Shown here: piece after piece, positions 8,404 through 16,654 of the stretch
Layout: the number at the start of each line of letters is the position of its first letter
Numbering within the stretch: position 1 is the first letter of the stretch
Assembly: GCA_025800395.1 (NCBI GenBank)
Contig: JAOXRU010000152.1
Location: 1 to 36,191 of the forward strand
Origin: Flavobacteriaceae bacterium
Lineage (GTDB): Bacteria; Bacteroidota; Bacteroidia; Flavobacteriales; Flavobacteriaceae
Reading direction: 5' to 3'
DNA: 36,191 nt
The notes under the pieces: model-generated
The model's database searches: none
What the model was told of the DNA's origin: nothing
What the model saw: the letters and a program-made list of their open reading frames with translations, nothing else
Program-made: the position numbers and the translations under genes

Positions 8404-9363
8404 TTATTTATCCGGGTTAAACATATGTTCTACCCATTGTTTACCCCAGTCTTCTTTTTCTTGTGGGCTCCAAATGTCGGGAAAAAAGATTATTTTTTGA
8501 AAACTTGGTGGTAAGTATTTTTTCCAATTTGTACCACCAGTAGCACCTACAGTACTCCCTTTTTCTTTTCTCAAATAGCGATAAGCCGATCCCATATGCA
8601 TCAACGGCCAATGAATATTGGCATTTACATCCAATGCTCTCATCGCTTTTATCAGTTCTGGGTTGGCACGCATTTCTTTTGGCAACTGACGGTATTTGGC
8701 ATTGATATTAGTATTCTTCACCCCGGTAGCTATACGCATAAAACGAGGCGTATATCGATATTCAAATTGTCTCAAGGTGAGGGTCTTCTCGCCAGTTTCG
8801 AGGTCGGTAGCGCCGCGCTTCCAATAAATCTCTTCGTACAATTCGGCCAAAGATTCTTCACCAGTCAATTTGTCCGTTGCACTAGGATGCACCAAATACA
8901 ATAGATCGGTAGCATACAATTCGATCATTCGAAACTGAGCCGACTGGAATCCACTGGCAGGCAACAAAGACATACGATATTGTAAAAATTGCTTGCGCTC
9001 CATCCCATTTATCATAATTCCAAAAGAAGAAATCAAGGCTTTATAATAATTGTTGATTCTGCCTATTCGGCTGATCAAAAAATCCACATTGCCCACAGTA
9101 TGATCTATGATTTGCTTTTGCTCGTGGATGATCAGCTTAAAGTACAATTCTGTTATTTGGTGATACATGATAAAAATCTCCTCATCTGGAAAATGTGTAC
9201 GTGGTATCTGTAAACTCAACAGCGTATCGAGATGTATATAGTCCCAATAGGTCAAATATCGCTGGTGCAGTAAACCATCGAGATACGACCCCAAATCTTG
9301 CCCAGAATGCTGAAATTTCTTGTCTAAGGCGACTATTTTTTTGGCTATATGGTCTTCTATCAT
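8404..9363 (-). CDS. Tryptophan 2,3-dioxygenase family protein
   Basis: 319 residues. The TDO family opens the indole ring of tryptophan with O2 to give N-formylkynurenine, using heme. Seen: MYHQITELYFKLIIHE (distal His68), the hallmark GFQSAQFR at 138-145, WPLMHMGSAYRYL with His256 as likely proximal heme ligand, and GATGGTNW near 273-280 where the family has its substrate Thr/Gly loop. Helical, soluble, no signal peptide. It lies 8 bases after the DUF3108 gene. No other kynurenine-pathway gene (formamidase, monooxygenase, kynureninase) is in this window, so its pathway use is inferred. It is somewhat longer than typical bacterial KynA because of an extra C-terminal segment. Confidence 0.88.
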   Translation of the reverse strand: MIEDHIAKKIVALDKKFQHSGQDLGSYLDGLLHQRYLTYWDYIHLDTLLSLQIPRTHFPDEEIFIMYHQITELYFKLIIHEQKQIIDHTVGNVDFLISRIGRINNYYKALISSFGIMINGMERKQFLQYRMSLLPASGFQSAQFRMIELYATDLLYLVHPSATDKLTGEESLAELYEEIYWKRGATDLETGEKTLTLRQFEYRYTPRFMRIATGVKNTNINAKYRQLPKEMRANPELIKAMRALDVNANIHWPLMHMGSAYRYLRKEKGSTVGATGGTNWKKYLPPSFQKIIFFPDIWSPQEKEDWGKQWVEHMFNPDK

Positions 9364-9371
9364 TTTTATTT

Positions 9372-10160
9372 CTACATTTTTATCTTAAACTGGTTTTTTA
9401 AACCGCTAAAAGCATGCAAATCTGCCTTCAAAGATCCTATACGCAGATCGGCTTGTATGCGAATCGGAATTTTGTTCTCATCATTAGACACCCAAAGGGT
9501 AAGACTCTCTTGCTCTTTAAAAATAAAGCCTTCTTGCACATAGGGGCGAAACTTGAGACATTCTACTTTTCCAAATTTCGATCGCAACACTTCTTTACCT
9601 AAGTATCGCAACTTGAACTGAAAAATCCCATCATCGTCAAACAGCATATCCAATTTTATTTCCTGTCCTACTTTTAGATCTTCGCCATTATAATTGTTTC
9701 TCAAATAATAAAAGGCCGAAATCAAATCTTGAATATCCACGTGGGTTTTATAATCTTTCTCCCTAAGGTGTTTGAGATCCTTCATCTTTGCCTTTTCTGC
9801 CTCATGATCGAAAAAAAACTGTATATGTTTGGTATAACCGCCTTCATTTATATCCCGATTAAACATATAAGGTCGCCCATCTTCTGTATCGAAATAACTC
9901 TCATAAAGATCATCTACCTTAAAGAACAATCTCGCCAAGCCGGTGGTTGAACCTCTGCCTTGTGCATGATATACGGTTTTTCCTTGGTATTGGGTTTTTT
10001 TTAAATGCAAAGTCGCAAAACTCGCATTGAAAATCCCATAGTGAATTCGAAATTTAAACCATTCTCCCGCCTTAAACGCATCGTACTTATATGCAGCCGG
10101 TTGGGCGTATACTCCTGTACAACCCATCAACACTACGGCTACCAATATCACTTTCTTCAT
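9372..10160 (-). CDS. DUF3108 domain secreted protein
   Basis: 262 residues. The N-terminus has a signal peptide, with either signal-peptidase-I cleavage at VYA-Q or lipoprotein processing at LMGC (Cys14); both readings are possible. The body matches the DUF3108 layout: GEWFKFRIHYGIFNAS near the start, G-RGSTTGLARLFFKVDDLYESYFD in the middle, DLISAFYYLRN, and a strand-rich C-terminus ending with IPIRIQADLRIGSLKADL. It is thought to be a periplasmic beta-clam or lipocalin-like protein of unknown function. It is first in the operon with the TDO, M23 peptidase and pgi genes. Neighbourhood to a wall peptidase supports an envelope role. Confidence 0.85.
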   Translation of the reverse strand: MKKVILVAVVLMGCTGVYAQPAAYKYDAFKAGEWFKFRIHYGIFNASFATLHLKKTQYQGKTVYHAQGRGSTTGLARLFFKVDDLYESYFDTEDGRPYMFNRDINEGGYTKHIQFFFDHEAEKAKMKDLKHLREKDYKTHVDIQDLISAFYYLRNNYNGEDLKVGQEIKLDMLFDDDGIFQFKLRYLGKEVLRSKFGKVECLKFRPYVQEGFIFKEQESLTLWVSNDENKIPIRIQADLRIGSLKADLHAFSGLKNQFKIKM

Positions 10161-10383
10161 CTATATTTGTTTTATATTGCTATTTACAAAAATGCTTTTA
10201 CCAACTTTATTGTTCATTTTCCATTTGTTGTCCTCAAGCAATTTAAAACATATCGCTTTTTGGCTATAAAATTAAACATTTGCAGGCAAACAAAACTCCT
10301 AAAATGTTGTTAATTAGCCTTCGTAAAACAATTTCTATACCAAAACTCTTTTTTTGAAATAGATTGGTGCTTTTTACCAGATA

Positions 10384-10425
10384 TAATACCATTTCTAGTT
10401 TAAAATCACCCCAATAAACAGCCCT
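10384..10425 (-). repeat. Dispersed hairpin repeat, copy 3 (minus orientation)
   Basis: Read on the minus strand this contains TTAAACTAGAAATGGTATTA preceded by GGGGTGATT. Over about 42 bases it matches copy 2 at 35083-35123 with three mismatches and one inserted base. Downstream, GAAAT is answered by ATTTC and GGT by ACC, so this copy can fold like the other two, with a larger loop. It is non-coding, sits next to the hpd terminator and is in opposite orientation to the two copies near the right end. Confidence 0.75.
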
Positions 10426-10471
10426 CTTTTCCTTTCTATTTCCACAAATCCCGAATTACGCATTAGATCAC

Positions 10472-10503
10472 AAAAAAAGACGCCATAAAAGACGCCTCTT
10501 TTT
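10472..10503 (-). terminator. hpd: Terminator of hpd, closing only in minus-strand RNA
   Basis: In DNA this is a direct repeat: GACGCC at 10479-10484 and again at 10491-10496. In minus-strand RNA the two GGCGUC copies pair with each other through four G-C and two G-U pairs. The flanking AAAAAGA pairs with UUUUUUU, giving a long stem with loop UUUUAU and a U tract. In plus-strand RNA the G-U pairs would be A-C mismatches, so the signal is directional. It starts 20 bases after the hpd stop. Confidence 0.75.
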
Positions 10504-10522
10504 CTGTTTTCAATACTTGGAC

Positions 10523-11683
10523 TTACAATGTCCCTCTGTTTTCTTGCTCCCGCTCTATAGCCTCAAACAAGGCCTTAAAATTGCCTTTACCAAAGGATTG
10601 AGCACCCTTTCTTTGAATAATCTCAAAAAACATGGTCGGACGATCCACTACCGGCTTGGTAAACAATTGCAACAAATAACCTTCATCATCTCTATCGATA
10701 AGGATACCGTGTTGTTTCAATACCTCAACATCTTCATCTATCTTTCCAACGCGCTCTAGCAAATCGTCATAATAGTTTTTTGGCACATATAGAAACTCTA
10801 CACCACGGTCGCGCATGGCCGATACCGTTGCTACTATATCGTTGGTAGCCACAGCTATATGCTGTACTCCTGCGCCATTATAAAAATCGATATACTCTTC
10901 TATTTGCGACTTTTTCTTTCCTTCCGCTGGCTCATTTATCGGAAATTTGATACGGCCATTGCCATTGCTCATCACCTTACTCATCAGTGCGGTGTAATCG
11001 GTGGATATATCTTTGTCGTCAAAAGAAATAATTTGCGCAAAGCCCATCACTTTTCCATAGAATTCGCACCATTTGTTCATTTCTCCCCAATCTACATTCC
11101 CCACCATATGATCTATATAGCGCAAGCCAACTGGTGATGGATTGTAATGCGACTCCCATTTCTCATAACCTGGCAAAAATATACCATTGTAGTTTTTTCG
11201 CTCTACAAATATGTGCACTGTTTCTCCGTAAGTGTGTATACCCGAACGAACCACATAGCCGTTGGCATCTTCTTCTTTGGCGGGCTCCATATAAGGTTTT
11301 GCCCCTCTTTTGGTGGTTTCCTCAAAGGCCTTGGTAGCATCTTCTACCCATAGGGCTACTACTTTTACCCCATCCCCATGCTTATCGATATGCGCATTGA
11401 TCTCTCCTCCTTCTACCATAGAAGTAGTAAGTACCAAGCGAATTTTGTCTTGTTTTAGCACATAAGACACTTTGTCCTTTACGCCAGTTTCTAGCCCTGC
11501 ATAAGCCTCGCTCTGAAAGCCAAATGCCGTTTTGTAAAAATGTGCAGACTGCTTTGCATTGCCTACATACAATTCTACATAGTCGGTACCCAACAAAGGA
11601 AGGAAATCTTCCGCTTCGTCAAACAACTTTTCTAAACCGTAATTGATATTTTGTAAATTCTCTAAATTCTTGATTTCTGCCAT
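10523..11683 (-). CDS. hpd: 4-hydroxyphenylpyruvate dioxygenase
   Basis: 386 residues. Fe(II) enzyme of tyrosine catabolism converting 4-hydroxyphenylpyruvate to homogentisate. Two vicinal-oxygen-chelate halves are visible (about 30-160 and 185-360). The iron ligands are present: His192 in YIDHMVGNV, His275 in GVQHIAVAT and Glu354 in MFFEIIQR. The C-terminal gate segment (QSFGKGNFKALFEAIE) is also kept. 4-Hydroxymandelate synthase is the only close alternative, but it is restricted to antibiotic producers. Homogentisate dioxygenase is not in this window. It is a single-gene unit with its own terminator, head-to-tail with the TDO operon, which groups two ring-opening routes for aromatic amino acids. 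Confidence 0.96.
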   Translation of the reverse strand: MAEIKNLENLQNINYGLEKLFDEAEDFLPLLGTDYVELYVGNAKQSAHFYKTAFGFQSEAYAGLETGVKDKVSYVLKQDKIRLVLTTSMVEGGEINAHIDKHGDGVKVVALWVEDATKAFEETTKRGAKPYMEPAKEEDANGYVVRSGIHTYGETVHIFVERKNYNGIFLPGYEKWESHYNPSPVGLRYIDHMVGNVDWGEMNKWCEFYGKVMGFAQIISFDDKDISTDYTALMSKVMSNGNGRIKFPINEPAEGKKKSQIEEYIDFYNGAGVQHIAVATNDIVATVSAMRDRGVEFLYVPKNYYDDLLERVGKIDEDVEVLKQHGILIDRDDEGYLLQLFTKPVVDRPTMFFEIIQRKGAQSFGKGNFKALFEAIEREQENRGTL

Positions 11684-12007
11684 GATTTGATTTTTAAAAG
11701 TGAATAATAAATAGATATAGCCCGTTTAATAGCAATCGAAAATCGGGATTTTCTAGTAGAAGCAGCTTTTGGCTACCACATGGCACGTAAATGAGGGGTA
11801 ATATCTACTCTGTTTGCTAACATTAATTCAACTGCTTTTTACAAATATCGTAAAATAATTGCGTTCCTAAAAAATGAAACTTGACCCGAAATCTCAATGA
11901 ATCACAAACGCTTTAAAACACCAAGTTATCCCTAGCGCTTTAGATAGCAAATCAAAAATCCGATCACATTTCTTACCCTCTAAAGACCAAGGGCTTATTG
12001 GTTCTAA
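11684..12007. other. Intergenic region upstream of hpd
   Basis: 324 bases without a supported gene. It contains the operator-like repeat at 11738-11753 and, on the minus strand, a near-match to the -7 box (GATATTTG, around 11844). Just after the patatin stop there is a weak hairpin ACCAA / TTGGT with a 7-base loop and no clean U tract. I see no tRNA or structured RNA here. Confidence 0.5.
11738..11753. promoter_or_regulatory. Operator-like inverted repeat in the hpd leader
   Basis: GAAAATC GG GATTTTC is a perfect 7-bp inverted repeat with a 2-base spacer, 54 bases upstream of the hpd ATG. Its geometry (short arms, 2-base spacer) matches the repeat at 105-122 but the sequence differs. It could bind a dimeric regulator of tyrosine catabolism. 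No evidence beyond symmetry and position. Confidence 0.35.
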
Positions 12008-14218
12008 TCAAAATCGAAATCCCGCACTAATATACAAATGGTTTTCTTTGGCATCTGGCGACCAAGCATATAAGATATCCACTGGACCTATAAAAGTTTC
12101 TAGACCATATCCTACACCAAACCCTTTGTGTCGTATCTCGCCTATCCAAGTTCTGTCTTCAAATATATCGTTCCCTATATTTGCTATATTGGCAATCGCA
12201 AACAAATGGTTTCTCTTCCAAAATCGATAGTCCAATCGGCTACTAGCCTGCACATAACTATCGCCAGAAAACGCCATAAAATCATACCCCACAAAACCTA
12301 CTTCGTTGTTGATTTTGATATTTCCATAGCCACCCATGATAAAATCGAGAGTACCCAAATCCCCTCCCTGCACGGTAAAACCTCCTTGGGTACTCAACCG
12401 CCATGATAGATGCGAACTTAGAGGAAAAGCTATGCCAATTTTGGCCTTGGCGACTGCAAAGGGCTCAAAATCACCCGTAAAATTGGTGGATCCAAAAAAC
12501 CAATGCATATTCCCGTCAAAATACACACCTTCTCTCGGATAATATTTATTGTCGTAAGTATCCAGTCTCAAAAAGCCAAATAAAGAACCGTAATTGCTAT
12601 CTTCAAACAGTATCTTATTGCCGTTGTTGTCTTGTATGGTCTCTGTAGCATAACTCAAGTATTTGTGTTCGATACCAGCGCCAAGCATAAATTCTTCCCT
12701 AAATACGGTTTCCAAATAAAACTGGTTGGTAAAATCCGAAACATCTAAGGTAAGCTGCCCAACTTGGATATTCCCCAACTGGAAACTATTGCCAAGCAAA
12801 GACGTTCTCACATTGTTGCTAAAATTAGTGTATCGAGAGTTGAGACCCACGCTCCAATATGCGCCTTTATCTATATAATAAGCAATATTGGTACGGATAT
12901 TATCCCCTATCACAAAATCCGCAGAAAACACATCGTCTTTGGTCAGCAATTTCTTATGGGTAATATTGAGTAAGACTCCTGTTTTGTATAAATTGTCGTA
13001 ATGTGCTGCCACACGCAGGGAAGTTCTACTTGGGTTCTCTTTGAGATCGAGATACAATACCGTTTCTCCCAATTCTTCTTGCAATCTATAACGAATGGTT
13101 TTAAAGTTGTTGGTTGAAATCAAATTGCTAATTCCTTGTTGAAATTTGCCAAAACTCAAACTATCTTTTAGTTTAAATCGCAATTTCCCTCGAATATAAC
13201 TCCTGGTGTAGTTTTTGTTTCCCTCCAATATCAAACGATCTATTTTTAGATTTTGTGCGACCGTGTTTTTTTTCTTCCTCTTGGGTTTTGCGGTTTTCTT
13301 TGCCAAGTCTTCTAATGCCTTCCATTGGCGCAATGCTGCTTTTTCTCCATAGTCGATAATCGTACGCCCCTCTTCAAAATCGATCACGCTATAACGCTGC
13401 ACTTTTGGCTGTATATAAATATCTGTAAGCTTCGACTTTGCTTCCATGGCCCTTACCGTCCGAAAATTGTTGATCTGCAAAAGTACCGATGTGGCTGTTT
13501 TTAACTCTTCTCTTTTAGCCAAACCATCTTGCACATCTACCCCTATCACAATTTCTGCTCCCAATTGTCGGAGTGATTCCACTGGATAATTATCTACCAC
13601 ACCCCCATCTATAAGCAGCTTACCGTCTATTTCGACTGGATCAAACAAGGAAGGAAAAGCACCACTAGCCGCTATCACCAACGGCAAATACCCCTTATCG
13701 TATTTTACCGCTTTCCCAGTTTCCACATCGGTTGCTATACAAAAAAATGGAATGGGTAAATGATTGAAATCTCTTACATTATTTACATGATGCAACAATT
13801 GAACAAGCAAATTATATACATTTTGTCCTTTGGAAATAGCAGAAGGCAAACTCATTCTAAATTGGTCAAACGGCAGGGATAACGCATAGCGCTCACTATC
13901 TTCTTTTTCATAAAAAGTTTTGGCAGACCTCGGCAGCTCATCCGCGATAAGTTGGTCAAAATTGATAGTTGTAAATATCGAATCGATAGCCTTGGCCGAA
14001 TAGCCCGAAGCATAAAGAGCCCCTACAATAGCACCCATACTGGTACCAGCTACATAATCTACCTCTACCCCAGCTTCTTCTATTATTTTTAAGGCGCCAA
14101 TATGGGCAAAACCCTTGGCTCCTCCTCCACTTAGCACCAAGCCCACCTTAGGCTTGTCCTGAGCAGCTACGAGCCCTAAACACAAAACACAAATTAAAAT
14201 AGCAATACGTTTTTTCAA
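12008..14218 (-). CDS. Patatin-like phospholipase with POTRA-like region and Omp85-type barrel (PlpD-like)
   Basis: 736 residues from a TTG at 14218. No in-frame ATG precedes the catalytic domain, and this TTG opens a clean signal peptide (KKR, then a hydrophobic stretch ending VAAQ). A TTG at 14266 would add 16 residues. Patatin domain: oxyanion loop GGGAKG at 31-36, nucleophile Ser60 in GTSMG, catalytic Asp204 in IDGGVVDNYP. A POTRA-like segment follows (about 325-400, LKIDRLILEGNKNYTRSYIRG), then an outer-membrane beta-barrel ending AGFRF. This is the architecture of PlpD-type (type Vd) proteins, which place a lipase outside the barrel. In Bacteroidetes such proteins are common and the substrate is unknown; phospholipid is the usual guess. 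It lies 156 bases behind uvrC. Confidence 0.88.
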   Translation of the reverse strand: MKKRIAILICVLCLGLVAAQDKPKVGLVLSGGGAKGFAHIGALKIIEEAGVEVDYVAGTSMGAIVGALYASGYSAKAIDSIFTTINFDQLIADELPRSAKTFYEKEDSERYALSLPFDQFRMSLPSAISKGQNVYNLLVQLLHHVNNVRDFNHLPIPFFCIATDVETGKAVKYDKGYLPLVIAASGAFPSLFDPVEIDGKLLIDGGVVDNYPVESLRQLGAEIVIGVDVQDGLAKREELKTATSVLLQINNFRTVRAMEAKSKLTDIYIQPKVQRYSVIDFEEGRTIIDYGEKAALRQWKALEDLAKKTAKPKRKKKNTVAQNLKIDRLILEGNKNYTRSYIRGKLRFKLKDSLSFGKFQQGISNLISTNNFKTIRYRLQEELGETVLYLDLKENPSRTSLRVAAHYDNLYKTGVLLNITHKKLLTKDDVFSADFVIGDNIRTNIAYYIDKGAYWSVGLNSRYTNFSNNVRTSLLGNSFQLGNIQVGQLTLDVSDFTNQFYLETVFREEFMLGAGIEHKYLSYATETIQDNNGNKILFEDSNYGSLFGFLRLDTYDNKYYPREGVYFDGNMHWFFGSTNFTGDFEPFAVAKAKIGIAFPLSSHLSWRLSTQGGFTVQGGDLGTLDFIMGGYGNIKINNEVGFVGYDFMAFSGDSYVQASSRLDYRFWKRNHLFAIANIANIGNDIFEDRTWIGEIRHKGFGVGYGLETFIGPVDILYAWSPDAKENHLYISAGFRF

Positions 14219-14374
14219 GGCAAACTTTATAAAATATAACACCAAAATAAATATTCGATTACACAAAAAGGCGCTAAATATGATTTATTTGTTCAAAACC
14301 CCAAGTTACAATTTATTATTCAAGATTGGATTCTGATTTTTTCAAATTGCAACAAGGCAGCTTATATTCCCCTC

Positions 14375-16195
14375 TCAATTCTTTGCATCCGAACCCCTTT
14401 CCTTATTATCGGGATGATAATAGAAATATACTTTAGCTGCTTTGGAAGGGCCTACCACCTCGGTTAAGGCGTTTTTTGAAGCCTCCTTTATTCGCTTTAC
14501 CGATTTAAAAGCTTGCAACAATTGGTTTGCAGTAGCCTTCCCTATTCCTTCTATCCTTTCGAGCTGGGTACCTACAGCTGCCTTACTCCGCTTGTTGCGG
14601 TGAAAGCTTATCCCAAAACGATGTGCCTCATTGCGAAGATGCTGTATGGTCTTCAACGACTCGGACTTCTTGTCCAAATATATAGGGATGCTATCCCCAG
14701 GAAAATAAATCTCTTCCAATCGTTTTGCAATACCGATAATGGCAATCTTTGAACGAAGCTCCAACCGATCCAAACTCTTTAATGCAGAAGACAATTGACC
14801 CTTACCACCATCGATAACGATAAGCTGTGGCAAAGACTTCTCCTCATCTAGCAATCGCTTGTATCTTCGATACACTACTTCTTCCATACTAGCAAAATCG
14901 TCGGGTCCTACTACCGTTTTTATATTGTAGTGTCGATAATCTTTCTTGTATGGCTTGGCATCTCGAAACACCACACAAGCCGCCACTGGGTGAGTCCCCT
15001 GTATATTACTATTGTCAAAACACTCAATATGGGTTGGCAATTGAGACAGGCGCAGGTCTTTTTGCAATTGCTGTAAAATTCGCTGGCTATGTCGTTCCGG
15101 ATCAGTAAGTTTGATTTGCTTGTATCGGTCCAATCGAAAAAATTTGGCGTTGCGCTCCGAAAGTTCTACGATCCGTTTCTTATCTCCCAATTGGGGAACA
15201 ATGCAGCGAATTTCCTCTGGAAGCTCCAAAGCAAAAGGTACCAAAATTTCCTTGGATTTGGCTTCAAATCGTTGGCGTATTTCCAATACTGCCATTTCCA
15301 ACAATGCTTTATCGGTTTCTCCTAATTTTTTCTTGAGCTCTATCGTATGGGAACGTACTATAGCACCAAAATTGATCTGCATAAAATTCACAAACCCAAA
15401 ATCCATATCCGACACGATACTAAATACATCCACATTGCTAATTTTGGGACTAATAATAGTGGATTTGGCCTGATAATTTTCCAGTATTTCTATTTTCTCT
15501 TTGATACGTTGCGCTTCTTCAAACTCTAAAGCCGCTGCCAATTCCTGCATCTGCTTTCTAAAGGTTTTTAGTGCCGCTCCAAAATTACCATTTAGTATTT
15601 TGCGTATCTGCTGAATATAAAGCGTATAATCTTCTGCGGTTTCCTTTGCCTCACAAGCCCCCTTGCAATTCCCGATATGGTATTCCAAACAAAGCTTGTA
15701 CTTACTGTTGTTTATTTTCTCTGGAGACAAATCATAGGTACAACTTCGCAATGGATACAAACCTCGGATGAGATCCATAAGGGTATGTACTGTTTTCATA
15801 CTGGTATAGGGCCCAAAATAACTCGAACCGTCCTTTACGATTCGCCTAGTGACAAAAACCCTGGGAAATCTTTCTTTTTTGATACATATCCAAGGGTAGG
15901 ATTTATCGTCTTTGAGCAAAACATTGTATCGCGGCTTATACTTTTTGATGAGATTGTTTTCCAATAGTAGCGCATCCGTTTCGGTATCTACAACGATATG
16001 TTCTATTCGCTTGATCTTCGAAACCAAAATGCGTGTCTTTCCATAGTCGTGTGTCTTATTGAAATACGACCGTACTCGCTTGCGCAAATTCTTGGCCTTT
16101 CCTACATATATAATGGTATCGGTTTTGTCGTAGTACTGATACACCCCAGGTGTCTGTGGCAAAACATCTATTTGTATTTTTAAAGCATCTTCCAA
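14375..16195 (-). CDS. uvrC: Excinuclease ABC subunit C
   Basis: 606 residues. UvrC makes both incisions in nucleotide excision repair after UvrA/UvrB mark damage. Order seen: GIY-YIG nuclease near residues 10-95 (TPGVYQYY, IIYVGKAKNLRKRV), a Cys-rich linker, a UVR motif for UvrB contact around 207-230, the RNase-H-like nuclease starting near 385 with IECFDNSN and later VIDGGKGQL, and a C-terminal helix-hairpin-helix (LERIEGIGKATANQLL). The start is a TTG: an in-frame stop lies upstream, and the first ATG would lose the whole GIY-YIG core. A well-formed promoter sits about 70 bases upstream. Confidence 0.97.
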   Translation of the reverse strand: MEDALKIQIDVLPQTPGVYQYYDKTDTIIYVGKAKNLRKRVRSYFNKTHDYGKTRILVSKIKRIEHIVVDTETDALLLENNLIKKYKPRYNVLLKDDKSYPWICIKKERFPRVFVTRRIVKDGSSYFGPYTSMKTVHTLMDLIRGLYPLRSCTYDLSPEKINNSKYKLCLEYHIGNCKGACEAKETAEDYTLYIQQIRKILNGNFGAALKTFRKQMQELAAALEFEEAQRIKEKIEILENYQAKSTIISPKISNVDVFSIVSDMDFGFVNFMQINFGAIVRSHTIELKKKLGETDKALLEMAVLEIRQRFEAKSKEILVPFALELPEEIRCIVPQLGDKKRIVELSERNAKFFRLDRYKQIKLTDPERHSQRILQQLQKDLRLSQLPTHIECFDNSNIQGTHPVAACVVFRDAKPYKKDYRHYNIKTVVGPDDFASMEEVVYRRYKRLLDEEKSLPQLIVIDGGKGQLSSALKSLDRLELRSKIAIIGIAKRLEEIYFPGDSIPIYLDKKSESLKTIQHLRNEAHRFGISFHRNKRSKAAVGTQLERIEGIGKATANQLLQAFKSVKRIKEASKNALTEVVGPSKAAKVYFYYHPDNKERGSDAKN

Positions 16196-16265
16196 ATCGT
16201 ATCTTCTACTTTTTCCGTTTTAATCTTCTCAACAAAATCATCCAGCATCTCTCAAAAGGATATTA

Positions 16266-16293
16266 CAAAAATACCTTTTAAAATCGAATACAA
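16266..16293 (-). promoter_or_regulatory. uvrC: uvrC promoter
   Basis: On the minus strand TTG (16293-16291), 17 bases, then TATTTTTG (16273-16266), a perfect TAnnTTTG. Both elements and the spacing fit the Flavobacterium sigma-A consensus. The predicted start is near 16259, giving a leader of about 64 bases before the TTG start codon. Confidence 0.65.
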
Positions 16294-16441
16294 AACTTGC
16301 TTTGTTTTTTACAAACCTTCAGACGATTCAATATCTCCTTGCGCTCTTTCTTACCTATGTGTTTTTAAAAGTCACACACTATACAGCTATTTACATTTAG
16401 TCGTGTAAGTTTTATCTGTCTATGTTGGAGAAATAGGAGCG

Positions 16442-16449
16442 TAGGTTTG
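16442..16449 (+). promoter_or_regulatory. -7 box for the leader-peptide / folate cyclo-ligase unit
   Basis: TAGGTTTG is a perfect TAnnTTTG match on the plus strand. A TTG lies 14 bases upstream (16425-16427), shorter than the usual 17-23, so the -33 element is uncertain. A transcript starting near 16456 would include the 32-codon frame and the hairpin over the ligase start. Confidence 0.45.
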
Positions 16450-16540
16450 TTTTTTTTATGCAATTAATCGTCAAAAACCAACATTTAATAGAATTATTAC
16501 TTATATTTAACACACTAAATTAATTAATAGTATAAACAGG

Positions 16541-16639
16541 ATGAACACTTATTTAACCATAATTGGGGTGTATGTTTTATTGATGGTAGTATCACATACC
16601 TTGTATCCCCTAATTGAAAAAAAGAAAATTACCAAGTAA
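16541..16639 (+). CDS. Possible 32-residue single-span membrane peptide or leader peptide
   Basis: An ATG at 16541 opens 32 codons ending with TAA at 16637-16639. The peptide begins MNTYLTIIGVYVLL, continues hydrophobic to about residue 25 and ends basic (EKKKITK), which predicts one membrane helix with its C-terminus in the cytosol. It is too short to be sure by composition alone. Reasons to keep it: it follows a -7 box, is in the same direction as the folate cyclo-ligase, and stops 15 bases before the left arm of the hairpin covering the ligase start. It could be a real small membrane protein, a leader peptide, or chance. Confidence 0.4.
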   Translation: MNTYLTIIGVYVLLMVVSHTLYPLIEKKKITK

Positions 16640-16654
16640 ATTCTAAAAACAAGC

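Larger units (their letters stand above)
10161..10522. other. Intergenic region between hpd and the DUF3108 operon
   Basis: 362 bases without a convincing gene. It holds the hpd terminator (10472-10503) and one copy of the dispersed hairpin repeat (10384-10425). The promoter of the DUF3108-TDO-M23-pgi operon must lie here too. I found only imperfect -7 matches on the minus strand (for example CATTTTTG at 10181-10188) and no well-spaced TTG, so I do not assign one. Confidence 0.6.
16196..16540. other. Divergent intergenic region between uvrC and the folate ligase unit
   Basis: 345 bases with promoters on both sides: the uvrC promoter (16266-16293, minus) and a -7 box for the plus-strand unit (16442-16449). 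The stretch between them (about 16300-16430) shows no gene, repeat or RNA that I recognise. Confidence 0.55.

Noticed and set aside
14219..14266. N-terminal extension of the patatin protein from TTG at 14266
   Set aside because: It adds a second hydrophobic stretch in front of a good signal peptide, so the TTG at 14218 is preferred. It cannot be fully excluded.
16458..16523. A 21-codon frame just after the -7 box at 16442
   Set aside because: Its start would sit at or beside the predicted transcript start, and the peptide shows no clear signal or membrane pattern. The frame at 16541 is better placed.
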